From the NCBI GenBank assembly GCA_041687455.1, contig JAWLBY010000011.1, forward strand, positions 62,001 through 126,000: 64,000 nt of DNA, given 5' to 3'. Below, one piece after another: positions 54,515 through 63,180 of this stretch. The notes under the pieces are model-generated. The model had not been told where the DNA came from and did not search any database. It worked only from the letters and a program-made list of their open reading frames with translations. This DNA is from JAWLBY01 sp041687455. Lineage in GTDB: Bacteria; Pseudomonadota; Gammaproteobacteria; Xanthomonadales; Xanthomonadaceae. Positions within the stretch are counted from its first letter, which is position 1, and every line of letters starts with the position of its first letter. The position numbers and the translations under genes are program-made.

Positions 54515-56329
54515 ATGCCTGCCATGAACATCGCCGCGACGCTGCCGCGGATCGCCGCCGAGCGCCCCGACCAGATCGCGATCCGCTGCCCGAGCGGCCG
54601 TCGCCCCGATGGCGGAGTTGCCTGGGACCGGACCCTGAGCTATCGCGAGTTGAATGCCCGCAGCGCGGCGATTGCCGCCGGGCTGGTGGATTCCGGCATC
54701 GGCCGCGGCGCGCGGTGCGCGCTGATGGTGCGGCCGTCGCCGGAACTGTTCCTGCTGATGTTCGCGCTGTTCCGTGCCGGCATCGTGCCGGTGCTGATCG
54801 ATCCGGGCATCTCGAAGCGGGCGCTGAAGCAGTGCCTCGCCGAAGCCGCTCCGCTGGGCTTCATCGGCATTCCGCTGGCACAGGCGGCCCGCGTGCTGCT
54901 CGGCTGGGCGCGTGGCAGCGTGCGGCGGGTTGTCACGGTCGGCCGGCGCGGGCCGTGGGGTGGCGCGACGTTGGCCGAGATCGAGCGCCGCGGCGCCGCG
55001 CTGCTCGCCTGTAGGAGCGGCTTCAGCCGCGACCGGCAGCCCGAACCTGGCGCCGAAATCGGACCCGATCGCGAAGCAACGGGCGCCCGACGAGAGCCCG
55101 GCACTGCGGTCGCGGCTGAAGCCGCTCCTACACGCGATCCGACGGCCATTGCGCCCACCGACGGCGACGACGTCGCCGCGATCCTGTTCACGTCCGGATC
55201 GACCGGGGTGCCGAAAGGCGTGGTCTACCGGCACCGGCATTTCGTCGCCCAGATCGAGCTGATCCGCGACGCCTTCGGCCTTGAGCCCGGCGGCGTCGAC
55301 CTGCCGACCTTTCCGCCGTTCGCGCTGTTCGATCCGGCGCTCGGGTTGACCAGCGTGATCCCGGACATGGACCCGACCCGCCCGGCGCGCGCCGATCCGC
55401 GCAAGCTGGTGCAGGCACTGCGCGAATTCGGCATCACGCAGATGTTCGGTTCGCCGGCACTGGTCGACGTGCTGAGCCGCTACGGCGAGCAGCAGCGGAT
55501 CCGGCTGCCGCGGCTGAAGACGGTGCTGTCGGCCGGCGCGCCGGTGGCGCCGGAGGTGGTTGCGCGGATGCAGCGGATGCTGCCCGAGGACGGCCGGATC
55601 TGGACCCCGTACGGTGCCACCGAATGCCTGCCGGTCGCGATCATCGAGGGTCGCGAGCTGCGCGAGACGCGGATCGCGACCGAGGCCGGTGCCGGTACCT
55701 GCGTCGGCCGGCCGGTGCCCGGCAACACGGTCCGGATCATCGCCATCGACGATGCCGCGATCGCCGACTGGAGCCAGGTGCGCGAGCTCGAGGCCGGCCA
55801 GGTCGGCGAGATCACCGTCGCCGGGCCGAGCGCGACCGACCAGTACTTCGGCCGTCCGCAGGCGACCGCGCTGGCCAAGATCCGCGAACGGCTGGCCGAC
55901 GGCAGCGAGCGGATCGTGCACCGGATGGGCGACCTCGGCTGGTTCGATGCGCACGGCCGGCTGTGGTTTTGCGGACGCAAGTCGCAGCGCGTCGAGGCGA
56001 TCGATGGTCCGCTCTATACCGAACAGGTCGAACCGGTGTTCAATCGGCTGCCGGGGGTTCGGCGCACCGCGCTGGTCGGGGTCGGCACCGCCGGCGCGCA
56101 GCGGCCGGTGCTGTGCGTCGAGCCCGAGCGGCGCCTCGGCCGTCGCCAGCGTGCCGGTCTGCTGGTCGAGCTGGCGGCGCTGGCCGAGCGCCATTCACAC
56201 ACCCGGCGGGTGCAGACGTTCCTGTTGCACCGGCGTTTTCCGGTCGATATCCGGCACAACGCCAAGATCGGCCGCGAACAACTGGCAGGTTGGGCAAGCA
56301 AGCGACTGTTGAACGATGAGCGGACGTGA
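54515..56329 (+). CDS. oleC: Olefin beta-lactone synthetase OleC with in-frame repeat insertion
   Basis: 604 residues, ANL adenylate-forming superfamily. Motifs are LFTSGSTGVPKGVVYRHRHF (P-loop), TPYGATECLPVA and GDLGWFDAHGRLWFCGRKSQ, with a C-terminal DIRHNAKIGREQL catalytic Lys segment. OleC converts 2-alkyl-3-hydroxyalkanoic acids to beta-lactones in long-chain olefin synthesis, consistent with oleD just downstream. Residues 166-206 are a 41-residue insertion between GATLAEIERRG and the P-loop, encoded entirely by a 123-bp repeat. The frame is kept. ATG 54524 is an alternative start. Confidence 0.88.
   Translation: MPAMNIAATLPRIAAERPDQIAIRCPSGRRPDGGVAWDRTLSYRELNARSAAIAAGLVDSGIGRGARCALMVRPSPELFLLMFALFRAGIVPVLIDPGISKRALKQCLAEAAPLGFIGIPLAQAARVLLGWARGSVRRVVTVGRRGPWGGATLAEIERRGAALLACRSGFSRDRQPEPGAEIGPDREATGARREPGTAVAAEAAPTRDPTAIAPTDGDDVAAILFTSGSTGVPKGVVYRHRHFVAQIELIRDAFGLEPGGVDLPTFPPFALFDPALGLTSVIPDMDPTRPARADPRKLVQALREFGITQMFGSPALVDVLSRYGEQQRIRLPRLKTVLSAGAPVAPEVVARMQRMLPEDGRIWTPYGATECLPVAIIEGRELRETRIATEAGAGTCVGRPVPGNTVRIIAIDDAAIADWSQVRELEAGQVGEITVAGPSATDQYFGRPQATALAKIRERLADGSERIVHRMGDLGWFDAHGRLWFCGRKSQRVEAIDGPLYTEQVEPVFNRLPGVRRTALVGVGTAGAQRPVLCVEPERRLGRRQRAGLLVELAALAERHSHTRRVQTFLLHRRFPVDIRHNAKIGREQLAGWASKRLLNDERT
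55010..55132. repeat. REP-type element with perfect 26-bp inverted ends inside oleC
   Basis: The left end 55010-55035 starts TGTAGGAGCGGCTTCAGCCG. It is matched exactly, inverted, by 55107-55132 over 26 bp. The 123-bp length is divisible by three and codes for 41 residues within oleC. The GTAGGAGCGGCTTCAGCCGCGA-like core resembles the abundant intergenic REP repeats of Xanthomonadaceae and Pseudomonas. Confidence 0.9.
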
Positions 56330-56747
56330 CCAACGCCTCGAGGCCGAATACCGCGCCTCGCTGTACGTGATCCACAGCGGCAGCGCGCGGATCGAAACCC
56401 GGATCGAGCAGGCCTGCCCGATGCTGGCGGCGTTGCTCGCCCGCTGCGGCGTCGACGGCGCGGCGCTGGTCAGCGCCTGCAATCCCGACAGCCAGCCGCT
56501 GCCATCCGAGTGCAACCTGCTGCGCCAGCGCGCGCTCGAGGATGAACTGAACGAACAGAACTACGCGTTGCTGCCGGCAATCGGCCGCTCCGAAGACGGC
56601 ACATGGCAGGAGCCGAGCGTGCTGGTGCTCGGCATCAGCGTGGCCGAGGCGCAGGCCTGCGCGGCGCGCTGGGGCCAGCGCGCCTGGGTGCACTACGACG
56701 CCGACGGCTGCGGCCGGCTGGTGCTGGTCGACGCGACCTGTACATGA
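56316..56747 (+). CDS. DUF3293 protein between oleC and oleD
   Basis: 143 residues. It matches DUF3293: the start EAEYRASLYVI, the loop ALVSACNPDSQPLP, and C-terminal WVHYDADGCGRLVLV. Its ATG overlaps the end of oleC by 14 bp and its stop overlaps the oleD ATG (ATGA). It is therefore translationally coupled in an oleC-DUF3293-oleD operon. The function is unknown; the position suggests a link to olefin synthesis, which is inference. Confidence 0.78.
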   Translation: MSGRDQRLEAEYRASLYVIHSGSARIETRIEQACPMLAALLARCGVDGAALVSACNPDSQPLPSECNLLRQRALEDELNEQNYALLPAIGRSEDGTWQEPSVLVLGISVAEAQACAARWGQRAWVHYDADGCGRLVLVDATCT

Positions 56748-57751
56748 AGGTGCTGGTCACCGGCGGCGGCGGCTTCCTCGGCCTCGCCCTGTGCCGGCAG
56801 TTGCGCGAGCGCGGCATCACCGTGCGCAGCCTGAGCCGCGGCCGCTATCCGGCGCTCGACCTGCTCGGCGTCGAGCAGCGGCAGGGCGACCTGGCCGCGT
56901 TCGACGCCGTCGATGCGGCCTGCGACGGCATCGACGCGGTGTTCCACGTTGCCGCGCTGGCCGGCGCCTGGGGCGAGTTCCGCGACTATTTTGACGCCAA
57001 CGTGCGCGGCACCCGGCACCTGCTGGCGGCGTGCCGGCTGAACGGCGTGCGGACCTTCGTGCATACATCGACGCCGAGCGTCGCGCATCGCGGCCGGGTG
57101 CCGGTCGAGGGCGGCGACGCCGACAGCGCGCCGGTCGCGCGACGTTTCAAGGCGGCCTATCCGGCGACCAAGGCGGTCGCCGAAGCGGCGGTGCTGGCCG
57201 CCAACGACGCCGAACTCGCCACCGTCGCACTGCGCCCGCGGCTGATCTGGGGTCCGGGCGACAACCACCTGCTGCCGCGGCTGGTCGAGCGGGCCCGGGC
57301 CGGCCGGCTGCGGCTGATCGGCGACGGCCGGCAGAAGATCGATACGACCTATATCGACAACGCGGTCGCCGCCCACCTGGACGCGTTCGACGCGCTGCAT
57401 GCGCAGCCGGGCGCCCGCTGCGCCGGCCGCGCCTACTTCATCTCGAACGGCGAGCCGCGGGCGATTGCCGACATCATCAATGGACTGCTGGCCGCGGCCG
57501 GGGCGCCGCCGGTCGAGCGGCGGCTGTCGTTCCGCAGCGCCTACGCGATCGGCGCCGTGGCCGAACGGCTGTGGCGCTGGCTGCCGCTGCCCGGCGAACC
57601 GCCACTGACCCGGTTCGTCGCCGAACAACTGGCGACGCCGCACTGGTACGACATGGCTCCGGCCGAGCGCGACTTCGGCTACCGGCCGAGCGTCACGATC
57701 GACGACGGGCTCGCGCGGCTGGCCGCGGCCTGGCGAGCGCGGGCGGCTTGA
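56744..57751 (+). CDS. oleD: NAD(P)-dependent reductase OleD
   Basis: 335 residues, extended short-chain dehydrogenase. The nucleotide-binding loop is VLVTGGGGFLGLALC, and the active-site pair is Tyr139/Lys143 in AYPATKAVAE with STPSV upstream. OleD reduces the 2-alkyl-3-ketoalkanoic acid made by OleA; OleC then forms the beta-lactone. The start overlaps the DUF3293 stop. oleA and oleB are not adjacent, as they would be in a full oleABCD cluster. Confidence 0.88.
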   Translation: MKVLVTGGGGFLGLALCRQLRERGITVRSLSRGRYPALDLLGVEQRQGDLAAFDAVDAACDGIDAVFHVAALAGAWGEFRDYFDANVRGTRHLLAACRLNGVRTFVHTSTPSVAHRGRVPVEGGDADSAPVARRFKAAYPATKAVAEAAVLAANDAELATVALRPRLIWGPGDNHLLPRLVERARAGRLRLIGDGRQKIDTTYIDNAVAAHLDAFDALHAQPGARCAGRAYFISNGEPRAIADIINGLLAAAGAPPVERRLSFRSAYAIGAVAERLWRWLPLPGEPPLTRFVAEQLATPHWYDMAPAERDFGYRPSVTIDDGLARLAAAWRARAA

Positions 57752-57836
57752 CGGCCGGCACCGGGGCGCTCCGAGTTCAGGCAACAGTTACGGCATCGGC
57801 GTAATCTGGATCCAGCTCAGCCCGGGGGTGCTTTCG

Positions 57837-59240
57837 ATGTTGCGCTGGATCGTTGTGCTGGCCGCCGCCGCGCTGGCCGGCTGCGCCACGGACTACCGTG
57901 GCTATGGCTATGGCTATTACGGCTACTCCGACTACTACGAGCCGTACTACGACGAGCCGTACGAGGAGGTCTACGTCGATCGCGGCACCTACTACCGGCC
58001 GGTCGACGACCGCTACGGCGACTACTACTATCGCAGTCCGTCCTACTACAGCGATGCCTACGTCTCCTACAGCTATCCGCTGTGGTGGGACTACCCGAGC
58101 TACTACTCGCTGTTCTGGGGCCTGAACCGCAGCGTGTTCGACCCGTACTGGCATCCGGGCTTCTACTACGGCGTCACCTACTTCCCGCGCAATTACTTCA
58201 GCATTTCGTGGTATGGCGGCTGGCCGCGCACGTATGGCAGCTACTGGCCGTACCGCTCGCTGTGGTACTCGCCGTACCGCTCATCGTGGGTCGACAACTA
58301 CTACGACTGGTATCCGTACTACCGCCGTTACGACCGCCACTACCCGAGCTACTACGCGCCCCGCTACGGCAATGCCCGCAACGAGGCCGAGCGGCTGTCG
58401 CGGCTGTCGCAGGTGACGCCGACCCGCGGCCTGCTGGCCGACGGCCTGCCGGTCGGGCCATCGCGCTACACCCCGCGCAGCGACCGCAACCAGGAGCGGG
58501 CGGCCGACTACCGCGGGCGCACCGAACCGCGGCTCGATCCGGGCCTGCGCGGCTACGAGCGTCGAACCGACAGCCGCCAGGCCGACACCCGCCGCAGCGT
58601 GCCGAGCGAGCGACTCGATCCGCGCCTGCGTGGCGTCGAGCGCCCGGTCGAGCGGCCCGCCATCGACCGCAGCGTGGTCGAGCGGCGCCGCGAGCTGCCG
58701 GTGCTCCGCGAGGACGAGCTGCGCAGGCGAGCGGAAACCGACCCGCGGCGCCGAGCCGATTACGGCAGCGTGCCGGCCGAGCGCGCGATCGTGCGGCAGC
58801 AGCCGACTCGCGAGCTGCGCCGTGATTACCCGCGCGTCGAGCGCGACGCCAGCGGCTACGATCCGGCCCTGCGCCGAGACTGGCGCAGCGAACCGCGCGA
58901 TGCGCGGCAGGCGAGCCGGACCTTCGAGCAGGCCGCGCCGCGCGGGCCCAGCGTGCGCACGCCGCCGCCCGAACGCGGCTACCTGATCGAAGGCTACCGC
59001 TCGGCGCCGCGCACCGCCGCGCCGCGCGAGTGGTCGGCGCCGGCACCGGAACGGCGGGCGTATGCCGAGCCGCAACAGCGCGCGACACCGCGGCAGTTCG
59101 TTGCGCCCCCGCGGCAGACGGCCGAGCCGCGCCCGGCCTATCGCGATCCGCCGCCGGCCCGTGCCGCCACGCAGGACCGGCGGGAAGCGCGTCGAGAGGA
59201 GCGCCGCGACCGCGACGACGACGATCGCCAGCGCCGCTGA
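57837..59240 (+). CDS. Tyrosine-rich then arginine-rich lipoprotein
   Basis: 467 residues with a lipoprotein signal (LAAAALAGC, lipidated Cys near residue 17). Residues about 18-185 are exceptionally rich in Tyr, with Trp, Ser and Gly (for example YGYYGYSDYYEPYYDEPY). The rest is rich in Arg, Glu, Pro and Asp with repeats such as ERPVER and RRELPVLRE, and is probably disordered. No enzymatic motif is seen. A start at GTG 57828 is possible, but ATG 57837 has GGGGG before it. It could be a surface matrix or adhesive protein; no known family is identified. Confidence 0.75.
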   Translation: MLRWIVVLAAAALAGCATDYRGYGYGYYGYSDYYEPYYDEPYEEVYVDRGTYYRPVDDRYGDYYYRSPSYYSDAYVSYSYPLWWDYPSYYSLFWGLNRSVFDPYWHPGFYYGVTYFPRNYFSISWYGGWPRTYGSYWPYRSLWYSPYRSSWVDNYYDWYPYYRRYDRHYPSYYAPRYGNARNEAERLSRLSQVTPTRGLLADGLPVGPSRYTPRSDRNQERAADYRGRTEPRLDPGLRGYERRTDSRQADTRRSVPSERLDPRLRGVERPVERPAIDRSVVERRRELPVLREDELRRRAETDPRRRADYGSVPAERAIVRQQPTRELRRDYPRVERDASGYDPALRRDWRSEPRDARQASRTFEQAAPRGPSVRTPPPERGYLIEGYRSAPRTAAPREWSAPAPERRAYAEPQQRATPRQFVAPPRQTAEPRPAYRDPPPARAATQDRREARREERRDRDDDDRQRR

Positions 59241-59947
59241 GCCGGGCGCCACGGCGTTTTCCCGCCCGGGCGCCATCGATCGCGAACACTGCCGTGCCGC
59301 ACCGTCGCGGTGCGCAGCCGGAACCGGCCTCGCCGATTGCCGCACCCCATTCGGCCGCCGCGTCGTCGTGCGGGCCAATCGCTTCGCAGCGCCTTCGAGA
59401 GCCCGACGAGCGTGCCGAAAATGTCAGCACGATCACGGTTCCGTGCGGGCGCACTTGCGTGATCGCGACGCTGACGGCAAGCTCTGCACCGTACAAAGCT
59501 GACGCTCCGCGTCGTTCGTCGACGCGAAGTGCCAGCCCGAAATCCAACGACGGTGACGGCTTGTCCGGCGCCCGGACCGGGTTCCCTGGATTCCCCCTGT
59601 TCCATCGACCCACCGGGCGCCGGCCTCTTCTCGAGCCGGCCCGGCCGCGGCAAGTCCGCGTTTCGCCTGATAAAAACACAGAAGGCGGTCCCGTTGCCGG
59701 GACCGCCTTCTCTGGCTGCTTCGCGCCGCGCTTGACCGTCCCCGTTCCAATCCGGTCGGCGCGTTGCGCCCGCCGGCGCGAATGCCGGTGAAATTCCTGC
59801 ATGTTCCGTTCCAGGTCGCCGCGGATCGACGCCCCGCCGGCAGCGGGCGCGGCACGCCGCCGAGTGCCGAAACGGCGACAATGGACCGGTCGGCATCGCC
59901 ACCTCGGCGCCGTCCGCATCCCTCGATCTCAACCGAGCCAGTCAGTC
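59241..59947. other. 700-bp gap before mnmG
   Basis: Apart from the minus-strand terminator at 59670-59711 I see no coding gene with a plausible start and ribosome site. The open frames on both strands read as Arg/Pro/Ala-rich shadow sequence. The right part must carry the mnmG promoter, which I could not place. Confidence 0.5.
59670..59711 (-). terminator. Strong intrinsic terminator on the minus strand
   Basis: On the minus strand a perfect 14-bp stem (AGAAGGCGGTCCCG with its complement) has a GCAA loop, a stable GNRA type. It is followed by TGTGTTTTTA. No T run exists on the plus-strand side, so the terminator is oriented to the left. No gene on the minus strand precedes it: mnmG and the lipoprotein are on the plus strand. 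Confidence 0.8.
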
Positions 59948-61825
59948 ATGTACCAGTACGACGTCATCATCGTCGGTGGCGGCCACGCCGGCACCGAAGC
60001 GGCGCTCGCCAGCGCACGGGCCGGGGCACGGACTCTGCTGCTGTCGCACAGCATCGAGACGATCGGCGCGATGAGCTGCAACCCGGCGATCGGCGGCATC
60101 GGCAAGGGCCATCTGGTGCGCGAGATCGACGCGCTCGGCGGTGCGATGGCGGTGGCTGCTGATCGCGCCGGCATCCAGTGGCGGCGGTTGAACGCGAGCA
60201 AGGGTCCGGCGGTGCGCGCGACCCGCTGCCAGGCGGACCGGGCGCGTTACCGCAGCGCGATTCGCCGGATCGTCGAGGCACAACCGAACCTGACCCTGTT
60301 CCAGGCCGCGGTCGACGACATCGTGCTCGACGGCGGGCAGGTCCGCGGCGTCACCACTCAGCTAGGCCTGCGCTTCGACGCCGCCTGCGTCGTGCTGACC
60401 GCCGGCACCTTCCTGGCCGGCCGCGTGCATGTCGGACAGGCGCAGCACTCGGCCGGCCGGGCCGGCGAGCCGCCGGCGGCAACGCTGGCCGAGCGGCTGC
60501 GCGACGGCCCGTTCACGGTCGGACGCCTGAAGACCGGCACGCCGCCGCGGATCGACGGCCGCAGCCTCGATTACTCGGTCATGCAGGAGCAGCCCGGCGA
60601 CGATCCGCGGCCGGTGTTCTCGTTCCTCGGCTCGCCCGCCGACCACCCGTCGCAGGTCAGTTGCTGGATCACCCAGACCTCGGAGCGCACCCACGACATC
60701 ATCCGCGGCGCACTGGACCGTTCGCCGCTGTACTCCGGCCAGATCGAGGGCACCGGCCCGCGCTATTGCCCGTCGATCGAGGACAAGGTGGTCCGGTTCG
60801 CCGAGAAGAGCTCGCACCAGATCTTCGTCGAGCCGGAAGGGCTCGAGGTCACCGAGATCTATCCGAACGGCATTTCGACCTCGCTGCCGTTCGATGTGCA
60901 GCTCGCACTGGTGCGCTCGATCCGCGGTTTCGAGCAGGCCGTCATCACCCGCCCGGGCTACGCGATCGAATACGACTTCTTCGACCCGCGCGGGCTGCAG
61001 AGTTCGCTCGAGACCCGGGCAGTCGCCGGGCTGTTCTTCGCCGGCCAGATCAACGGCACGACCGGCTACGAGGAGGCTGCAGCGCAGGGCCTGGTGGCCG
61101 GCCTGAACGCCGCGCGCCGCGCGCTCGGTCGCGAACCGTGGGCACCGCGTCGCGACGAAGCCTACATCGGCGTGCTGATCGACGACCTGATCACCCGCGG
61201 CACCAGCGAGCCGTACCGGATGTTCACGTCACGCGCCGAATACCGGCTGCAGTTGCGCGAAGACAACGCCGACCTGCGGTTGACCCCGGTGGGCCGCGAG
61301 CTCGGGCTGGTCGACGACAGCCGCTGGCACGCCTTCGAGGCACGGCGCGAGGCGATCGAACAGGAGTCCGCCCGATTGCGCGGGCTGTGGGTCGCGCCGG
61401 GCAACCGGCTGGCCGATGCGCTGGCAGCGGCGACCGGGGTCACGGTCAGCCGCGAGTGCCAGGCGCTGGACCTGCTGAAGCGGCCCGAGCTGGATTACCG
61501 GCGACTGGTCGCGGTCGACGGCTTCGGTCCGGCGACCGCCGATCCGACGGTCGCCGAGCAGGTCGAGATCGCGGTCCGCTACGCCGGCTACCTCGACCGC
61601 CAGCGCGACGAGATCGAACGCCAGCAGCGCAACGAGACCACCGTGATTCCACACGACTTCGACTATGCCGCGGTGGCCGGGCTGTCGGCCGAGGTGCGGC
61701 AGAAGCTGCTCGCGGTACGCCCGCAGACGATCGGCCAGGCGATGCGAATTCCGGGCGTCACGCCGGCGGCGGTGTCGCTGCTGCTGGTGCACCTGAAGCG
61801 CCGCAGCGGCCGCCAGGTGGCGTGA
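59948..61825 (+). CDS. mnmG: tRNA uridine-5-carboxymethylaminomethyl modification enzyme MnmG
   Basis: 625 residues. The FAD-binding motif VIIVGGGHAGTEAALASARAG is at the N-terminus, followed by SCNPAIGGIGKGHLVREIDALGG and the two-domain FAD protein. LETRAVAGLFFAGQINGTTGYEEAAAQG and SRAEYRLQLREDNADLRLT are diagnostic of GidA/MnmG. It forms cmnm5U34 with MnmE, encoded near 10 kb here. The usual neighbours rsmG, parA and parB are absent. ATG 59948 was chosen over an open extension. Confidence 0.96.
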   Translation: MYQYDVIIVGGGHAGTEAALASARAGARTLLLSHSIETIGAMSCNPAIGGIGKGHLVREIDALGGAMAVAADRAGIQWRRLNASKGPAVRATRCQADRARYRSAIRRIVEAQPNLTLFQAAVDDIVLDGGQVRGVTTQLGLRFDAACVVLTAGTFLAGRVHVGQAQHSAGRAGEPPAATLAERLRDGPFTVGRLKTGTPPRIDGRSLDYSVMQEQPGDDPRPVFSFLGSPADHPSQVSCWITQTSERTHDIIRGALDRSPLYSGQIEGTGPRYCPSIEDKVVRFAEKSSHQIFVEPEGLEVTEIYPNGISTSLPFDVQLALVRSIRGFEQAVITRPGYAIEYDFFDPRGLQSSLETRAVAGLFFAGQINGTTGYEEAAAQGLVAGLNAARRALGREPWAPRRDEAYIGVLIDDLITRGTSEPYRMFTSRAEYRLQLREDNADLRLTPVGRELGLVDDSRWHAFEARREAIEQESARLRGLWVAPGNRLADALAAATGVTVSRECQALDLLKRPELDYRRLVAVDGFGPATADPTVAEQVEIAVRYAGYLDRQRDEIERQQRNETTVIPHDFDYAAVAGLSAEVRQKLLAVRPQTIGQAMRIPGVTPAAVSLLLVHLKRRSGRQVA

Positions 61826-61838
61826 TCCGGGGCCGCGG

Positions 61839-62186
61839 CTACCGCTGCCATGGCCAGCGTCCCTCGACCTCGACGAACAGGCTGAAGCTCAGGAAGGTGC
61901 GGATGCCGACCACGATCGCCAGCAGGCCGAGGCTCTCGAAGCTCTGCTCGACCACCACGGTGCGGACGATGTCGCCGGCGACCAGGAACTCGAGGCCGAC
62001 GATGATCGAACGGCCGAGGTTGCGACGCAGCCGTTCGTAGGCGCCGTCGGTGGTGATCTCGCGATAGTGCTGGACATAGCGTGCCAGCGCGAACAGCGAG
62101 CCGATCACGATGATCGCGACCCCGGCGGCCTCGATCGCGAGCCCGGCCCACTCGACCACCTGCCTGCCTTGCTGAACGAATCCCAT
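61839..62186 (-). CDS. DUF1622 membrane protein
   Basis: 115 residues with about three membrane helices. Motifs YERLRRNLGRSIIVGLEFLVAGDIVRTV and FLSFSLFVEVEGRWPW match DUF1622. The function is unknown. It converges with mnmG, ending 14 nt away. Confidence 0.8.
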   Translation of the reverse strand: MGFVQQGRQVVEWAGLAIEAAGVAIIVIGSLFALARYVQHYREITTDGAYERLRRNLGRSIIVGLEFLVAGDIVRTVVVEQSFESLGLLAIVVGIRTFLSFSLFVEVEGRWPWQR

Positions 62187-62465
62187 CGCATCGCCCCCTG
62201 GTTGGTCCGTCCGGATTGAACTCGCGACGTCGTCGAAAGTCTCGAACCGCTCGCGGCGCCGATCGCCGCAAGCAGCACCGTTCCTGCGACACTATCGTCG
62301 ATCGATACGCATCGGCCGGCGACGTGTCGACAGCGACTTCGGTGTGCCGCCCGCCGGCGCGCCAGCGACGATCGAACCCGATACCGATCGAACGCTGCGG
62401 CCGTCCGGCATGGTCCGCGTTCGCGCAGACCGCGATCGGCACCTGTCCGGCCCGTAGCGATCACG

Positions 62466-63041
62466 ATGCAGAACGAACTCGACCGCCATTATCAGCAGCT
62501 CCTGCGTCGGCGTCGCTGGCTGCGCCGCCTGCTGCGGCCGCTGCCGCGGCGCGCCAACGTGCGCCGCTACCCGATCATCAAGTGGTTCGCCGAGCGTGCC
62601 GGCCGCTATCCATTCCTGTGGTCGCTGAAGCGCCAGCATGTGCTGCCGGCGCTGTACGCCGGCTCGGTGCTGGCGCTGATGCCGCTGTACGGCGTGCAGT
62701 TGCCGCTGGCGCTGCTGGTGGCGGTGCTGCTGCGGGCCAACCTGACCATCACGGTCGCGCTGCAGTTCATCACCAACCCGTTCACGATCGTGCCGATCTA
62801 CGGCGCCACCGGCCTGGTCGGTGCGAAGCTGATGGCACTGCTCGGTCTCGGCAGCGAGCTGCCGCGCGCGCTGTTCGTCGCCAACTCGCTGTTCATCGGC
62901 GGAGCCGCAATCGGCCTGGCGATCGCGATGTTCGCGCACTTCGCCTGGGTATTCGGCGCCTGGGAGGCGCGCGTGTTCCGCGCCAGGCTGCATTCGCTGC
63001 GCGCCGCGGTCGAGGAACAGAAGCGCCGCGAGTCGGAATAG
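62466..63041 (+). CDS. DUF2062 membrane protein
   Basis: 191 residues. A basic N-terminal stretch (LRRRRWLRRLLRPLPRRANVRR) is followed by three or four helices and the conserved ALQFITNPFTIVPIYGATGLVG, typical of DUF2062. The family's function is unknown. A 279-bp gap before it, opposite DUF1622, shows no gene. putA begins 139 nt downstream on the same strand. Confidence 0.82.
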   Translation: MQNELDRHYQQLLRRRRWLRRLLRPLPRRANVRRYPIIKWFAERAGRYPFLWSLKRQHVLPALYAGSVLALMPLYGVQLPLALLVAVLLRANLTITVALQFITNPFTIVPIYGATGLVGAKLMALLGLGSELPRALFVANSLFIGGAAIGLAIAMFAHFAWVFGAWEARVFRARLHSLRAAVEEQKRRESE

Positions 63042-63180
63042 GCGGCGCGCGCCGCCGCGCCATACCGCGGGGCATGGTGGCCAGGCTTGATCCGGCGCTG
63101 TTCCGGCCGACCGGCCGGCCCCCTAGAATGGGCGCCTTCGCGCGCCGGCCGGCGCGCCGCCGTCGTTCCGAGAGCCGAAC

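Noticed and set aside
51576..54527. 983-codon open frame on the plus strand
   Set aside because: It lies opposite the M16 peptidase gene and has no family motifs; the true gene has a signal peptide, zinc motif and ribosome site.
59756..59790. Possible tRNA T-arm (GTTCCAATCC)
   Set aside because: The T-loop consensus TTCRANY is not met and no cloverleaf could be drawn around it.
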